A stretch of 64,000 nucleotides of DNA from Clavelina lepadiformis (lineage: Eukaryota > Chordata > Ascidiacea > Aplousobranchia > Clavelinidae). Positions 61,501-64,000 of this stretch are shown here, piece by piece. The DNA is taken from assembly GCF_947623445.1 (NCBI RefSeq), contig NC_135244.1, positions 3,472,001-3,536,000 on the forward strand, written 5' to 3'. A program made the position numbers and the translations under genes. The notes below the pieces were generated by a model that saw nothing but the letters and a program-made list of their open reading frames with translations, was not told the DNA's origin and did no database searches. Each line of letters begins with the position of its first letter. Position 1 is the first letter of the stretch.

Positions 61501-62094
61501 TTTCAGTTGTTGTAACTTACACTAGATGGTAAATTGTAAAACGTTGACATTTTTAATCCTGCTCCAGACATAGATGCAAGGCCGTGGGATTTCCAACAGG
61601 AGGAATGTGAGTTGCGGGCGTTTGTTGAACGATTCAACATCCGACGTTACCACACGACTGGATCTCGTGCTGGTGGTACTCCAAGCATCACAAGTCCGGT
61701 TGATGAGGATTACACTTCAGTTGATAATAACTTGCAAAATCTTCTTCAAGAAGAGTAAGCCGCTTTCGGATCATTTAGACATGATATTCAATTTATTTTA
61801 AGTAGAATGTTTATCATTTTAGGTATGAAACACGTAAGTTTTATACATTACATGATTTACATCACATTTAGTTGACAAATTAACAATTTCTGTAACCCTG
61901 TCAGCGTACATATTCTCGGCTAATGTAACATTCTTAATGGTGTTGTTTCATAAATTCTCCACTAACTTGTGGTGTTGTATAGGATTGAACTTCCATTGGA
62001 TTTTCGGAAATCGTACGACGTTTGGTTGGAGAGAGAAGTGTATTATGCCAAAACAGACTGGGACCAACTATTGAAGATTCCATGCGTGCAATGA
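55550..62094 (+). CDS. STRIP1: Striatin-interacting protein STRIP1/2 (FAM40), 882 aa
   Basis: Seventeen exons join in phase: 55550-55700, 55907-56000, 56587-56745, 56849-57069, 57319-57446, 57576-57761, 57987-58052, 58124-58321, 59127-59353, 59431-59578, 59767-59930, 60222-60348, 60535-60670, 60863-61002, 61088-61292, 61568-61754 and 61983-62094. The N-terminal half matches the N1221 domain (YDDSDTYENEISDLYTFTEE, LADCKELRSLLNI). A diverged acidic linker (exons 7-8) follows, then the DUF3402 half, which is nearly invariant in animals (GLPWVPKAREKDLEAFL, ALLKILLAAAPTSKAK, LGIDVNRHREVIVKAISAVL, YLGRQWRKSNMKTMSAIYQK). STRIP is a core scaffold of the STRIPAK PP2A-kinase complex, controlling cytoskeleton, Hippo signalling and cell shape. 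Exon 14 uses the acceptor GGCAACAG because an earlier one breaks frame. The N-terminus lacks the Pro-rich extension of human STRIP1. The STRIP1/STRIP2 split is vertebrate, so this is the single pre-duplication type. Confidence 0.95.
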
Positions 62095-62427
62095 GCAACT
62101 TTTTGGTGTACATATTTCGAAAAAGAATTCGGTGTCTGAACATGCTACCACTGCTGTGATTAAAAGAAAAATTTATTTGGAGCTTTACGTGACGTGTCTG
62201 TATATTTAGAAGCTTATTTGATATATTCGGTTCTTTGCTTGCCGGTCTATCTTGAGTTATTCAATCTTCGAGTTTTACATAAGGCTACTTCTGTCGTGTT
62301 CCGCTTTAGTGGTGCTGCTTATTTTAATTATTCTACTTGTAAATATTCTTGTGTTGAGCACAGCAAGAAAAATTTCTAATTTTTAAAGTGCTTCTATATT
62401 TAAAATATCCTATTCCAGTTGTACAGA

Positions 62428-62433
62428 AATAAA
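62428..62433 (+). terminator. Candidate STRIP polyadenylation signal
   Basis: AATAAA about 335 bp after the STRIP stop (context CAGAAATAAACGC). A T/G-bearing stretch (GCGTTTTGAAAGTTTG) follows about 30 bp later. Confidence 0.5.
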
Positions 62434-63491
62434 CGCATCGTACGTATTAGAGATATAAGCGCGTTTTGAAAGTTTGCCTTTGAATTATAAAGCATGCCTA
62501 GGAGCTAGGAATATCTCAAACTGAAGCGTGACTATAATTACATATCTCAAATTTCAATCAGTTCTACAGAGGCCCAAACAGATTTTTGGCCTAAATGCCT
62601 CGTTTATCTTCATTTGTGCCGACTATGAACAATATTCTGTATCTGACTCGACAATTTTAAACTGCTATGGTGTAATTTCCACGTTAAATACAACACTAAC
62701 CGGGCAACCAAATTGAGTAAGGTACCAGTCAACAATGCTGCACAGCTATGCCAACCAAACTGTTAGGAATATGAGCGTGAGTAGTTAAGTACATATCACC
62801 AATGAAGTAGATGGCAAAGGTTTTTCTCAGACTTGCCACTAGTAATGCTAGGTACTTCTTAAACGTGCCACAAGTAACGCTAGGTATTTCTGCAACATGC
62901 CACTAGAAACGCTAGGTATTTCTGAGACATACCACGGATAACGTCAGGAGCATATCGCGAGGCAGTTGGTAGGTTATCACCAATATCACTCATGTTGTAC
63001 ATTTCCTATCAACTTACTTATTTCATTTACATCTAATATTGATATATCAAGAGTCACTTTTCATCACAGTATTGAGTAAAATCACAATTCAACGCTTGTT
63101 ACCTGATGAGGTCGTATCGTCACTCAACATATTCAAACGAAATTGAACAACGAGACCAATTGCAGGAATAAAGAGCACACACAATGCACATCCCGCCGTT
63201 GCACCGTGTAGATTACAGTTTAATCTGAAGAAAGTGGGCAGAAAATCAAGCAGAGTCGACCAAACAATGCAAACGTGCCAATTAATTAGACTGCATTGCT
63301 TGATTTGTTTTTATATAGGCCGGTAATTCTTCGGTTTTGATATCACGCCAATCGGGATTGTCTGTTGCCTTTGTCTTGGGATTAAGTCTGTCCAGTTCGA
63401 GATAATATAATAGCGAGGACGTTTATCTTCTATTGAGGTTTGAACTGCCTTTGATTAAAAATACCAAAGTCGAAAAGAGTTTAACAATAAC
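62434..63491. other. Intergenic region right of STRIP
   Basis: Apart from the minisatellite at 62835-62962 I see nothing of note. It should include the promoter of the coiled-coil gene at the right edge. A TTTATATAGGCC word at 63310 is TATA-like, about 180 bp before a candidate ATG at 63492. Confidence 0.35.
62835..62962. repeat. Minisatellite, about four copies of a 32-bp unit
   Basis: Units begin TGCCACTAGTAATGCTAGG, TGCCACAAGTAACGCTAGG, TGCCACTAGAAACGCTAGG and TACCACGGATAACGTCAGG, spaced about 32 bp, with degeneration towards the right. Lies between STRIP and the next gene. Confidence 0.8.
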
Positions 63492-63662
63492 ATGGCGATA
63501 ACATCAGTTCAATTCCCTGGAGATTCTTGGGACACTCCAAGTTCCTCACTCACCCAAGCTGACAAGGATTATGATATCGAAATTTAAAAAGGCGCTTCTT
63601 ATTTCTTACCAATAAAAAAAACTAACAAGTCTCACTTAAATCTGAAAATTCTTTTTCTTTAG

Positions 63663-63799
63663 AATTGCTCTCGCAACTCAGCGGTGTTCGTCGAAGCGCC
63701 CAGCAATTGCAGCAGAACGTCACAACTGCCTCTCAGTTGCAGGAACTACAGACTCAGTTGCAGTTAGAAAGACAGCGTGCGGCCGATATAAGACAGCAG
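63663..63799 (+). CDS. Internal exon of a coiled-coil protein gene (partial, runs off window)
   Basis: A 137-bp exon with acceptor TTCTTTAG and donor CAGCAG/GTATTG. It encodes a Gln/Leu-rich coiled coil (LSQLSGVRRSAQQLQQNV, LQELQTQLQLERQRAADIR). A possible first exon starts with ATG at 63492 (MAITSVQFPGDSWDTP) and can join in phase through a weak donor CCAA/GTTCCT. That join is speculative, and read without splicing the frame ends after 31 codons. I do not recognise the protein. The gene must continue beyond 64000. Confidence 0.5.
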
Positions 63800-64000
63800 G
63801 TATTGCATTTGAATTTTGACACTTCAGATCATTTTTATCCGCACGTACTGTGTTGTCTGTCTAGTAAAGTTCTAATTATAATCATCTAAATTGTCAGTCT
63901 GTTTAGATTTTGATAGATATTATCATAAAGATAAGCGTTACCGCGTTAACATATTTCCTAGCTGTCTATGTAATATATATCAGTATGTCAGGTAAGCAAA

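Noticed and set aside
63492-63587. Complete 31-residue microprotein
   Set aside because: More likely the start of the coiled-coil gene's first exon or a chance frame; no independent support.

Overview
The window is animal nuclear DNA: AT-rich, with intron-containing protein genes (GT-AG introns, some GC-AG), and a large share of DNA-transposon and SINE-like debris. The conserved genes are metazoan (TMEM59, NADK2, TANGO2, STRIP1/2, a class A GPCR). Compact genes, the degree of divergence from vertebrate orthologues and the repeat style suggest an invertebrate deuterostome, most likely an ascidian tunicate of Ciona type. That placement is inference; nothing here proves the species.

Layout. 1-1696 (-): a small four-exon gene with one C2H2 zinc finger. 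1.7-4.9 kb: repeats. 4974-9853 (+): TMEM59, nine exons. 12442-17424 (+): mitochondrial NAD kinase NADK2, nine exons. 18.5-34.2 kb (-): a head-to-tail array of four paralogous coiled-coil genes that I do not recognise. Their exon phases, and many exon lengths, are conserved, and the coiled coil is largely built of 63-bp exons of exactly three heptads. 38382-39533 (-): an intronless chemokine/angiotensin-cluster-like GPCR. 39.6-54.4 kb: a gene desert of nested transposons, including hAT-like elements with 8-bp target duplications, a truncated LINE, a decayed transposon-type ORF and a Mutator-like foldback element, several of them inserted into one another. 54425-55270 (+): TANGO2 in one exon. 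55550-62094 (+): STRIP1/2, seventeen exons, starting only 279 bp after TANGO2. 63663-63799 (+): an internal exon of a further coiled-coil gene that runs off the window.

The host genes do not form an obvious pathway. TMEM59 (Golgi/endosome, autophagy), TANGO2 (mitochondria/ER-Golgi lipid homeostasis), STRIP (STRIPAK phosphatase scaffold) and NADK2 (mitochondrial NADP supply) are housekeeping neighbours. The part most likely to be undescribed is the four-gene coiled-coil array. Every splice junction given for the listed genes was checked by hand for phase continuity, but no expression evidence or database search was available.
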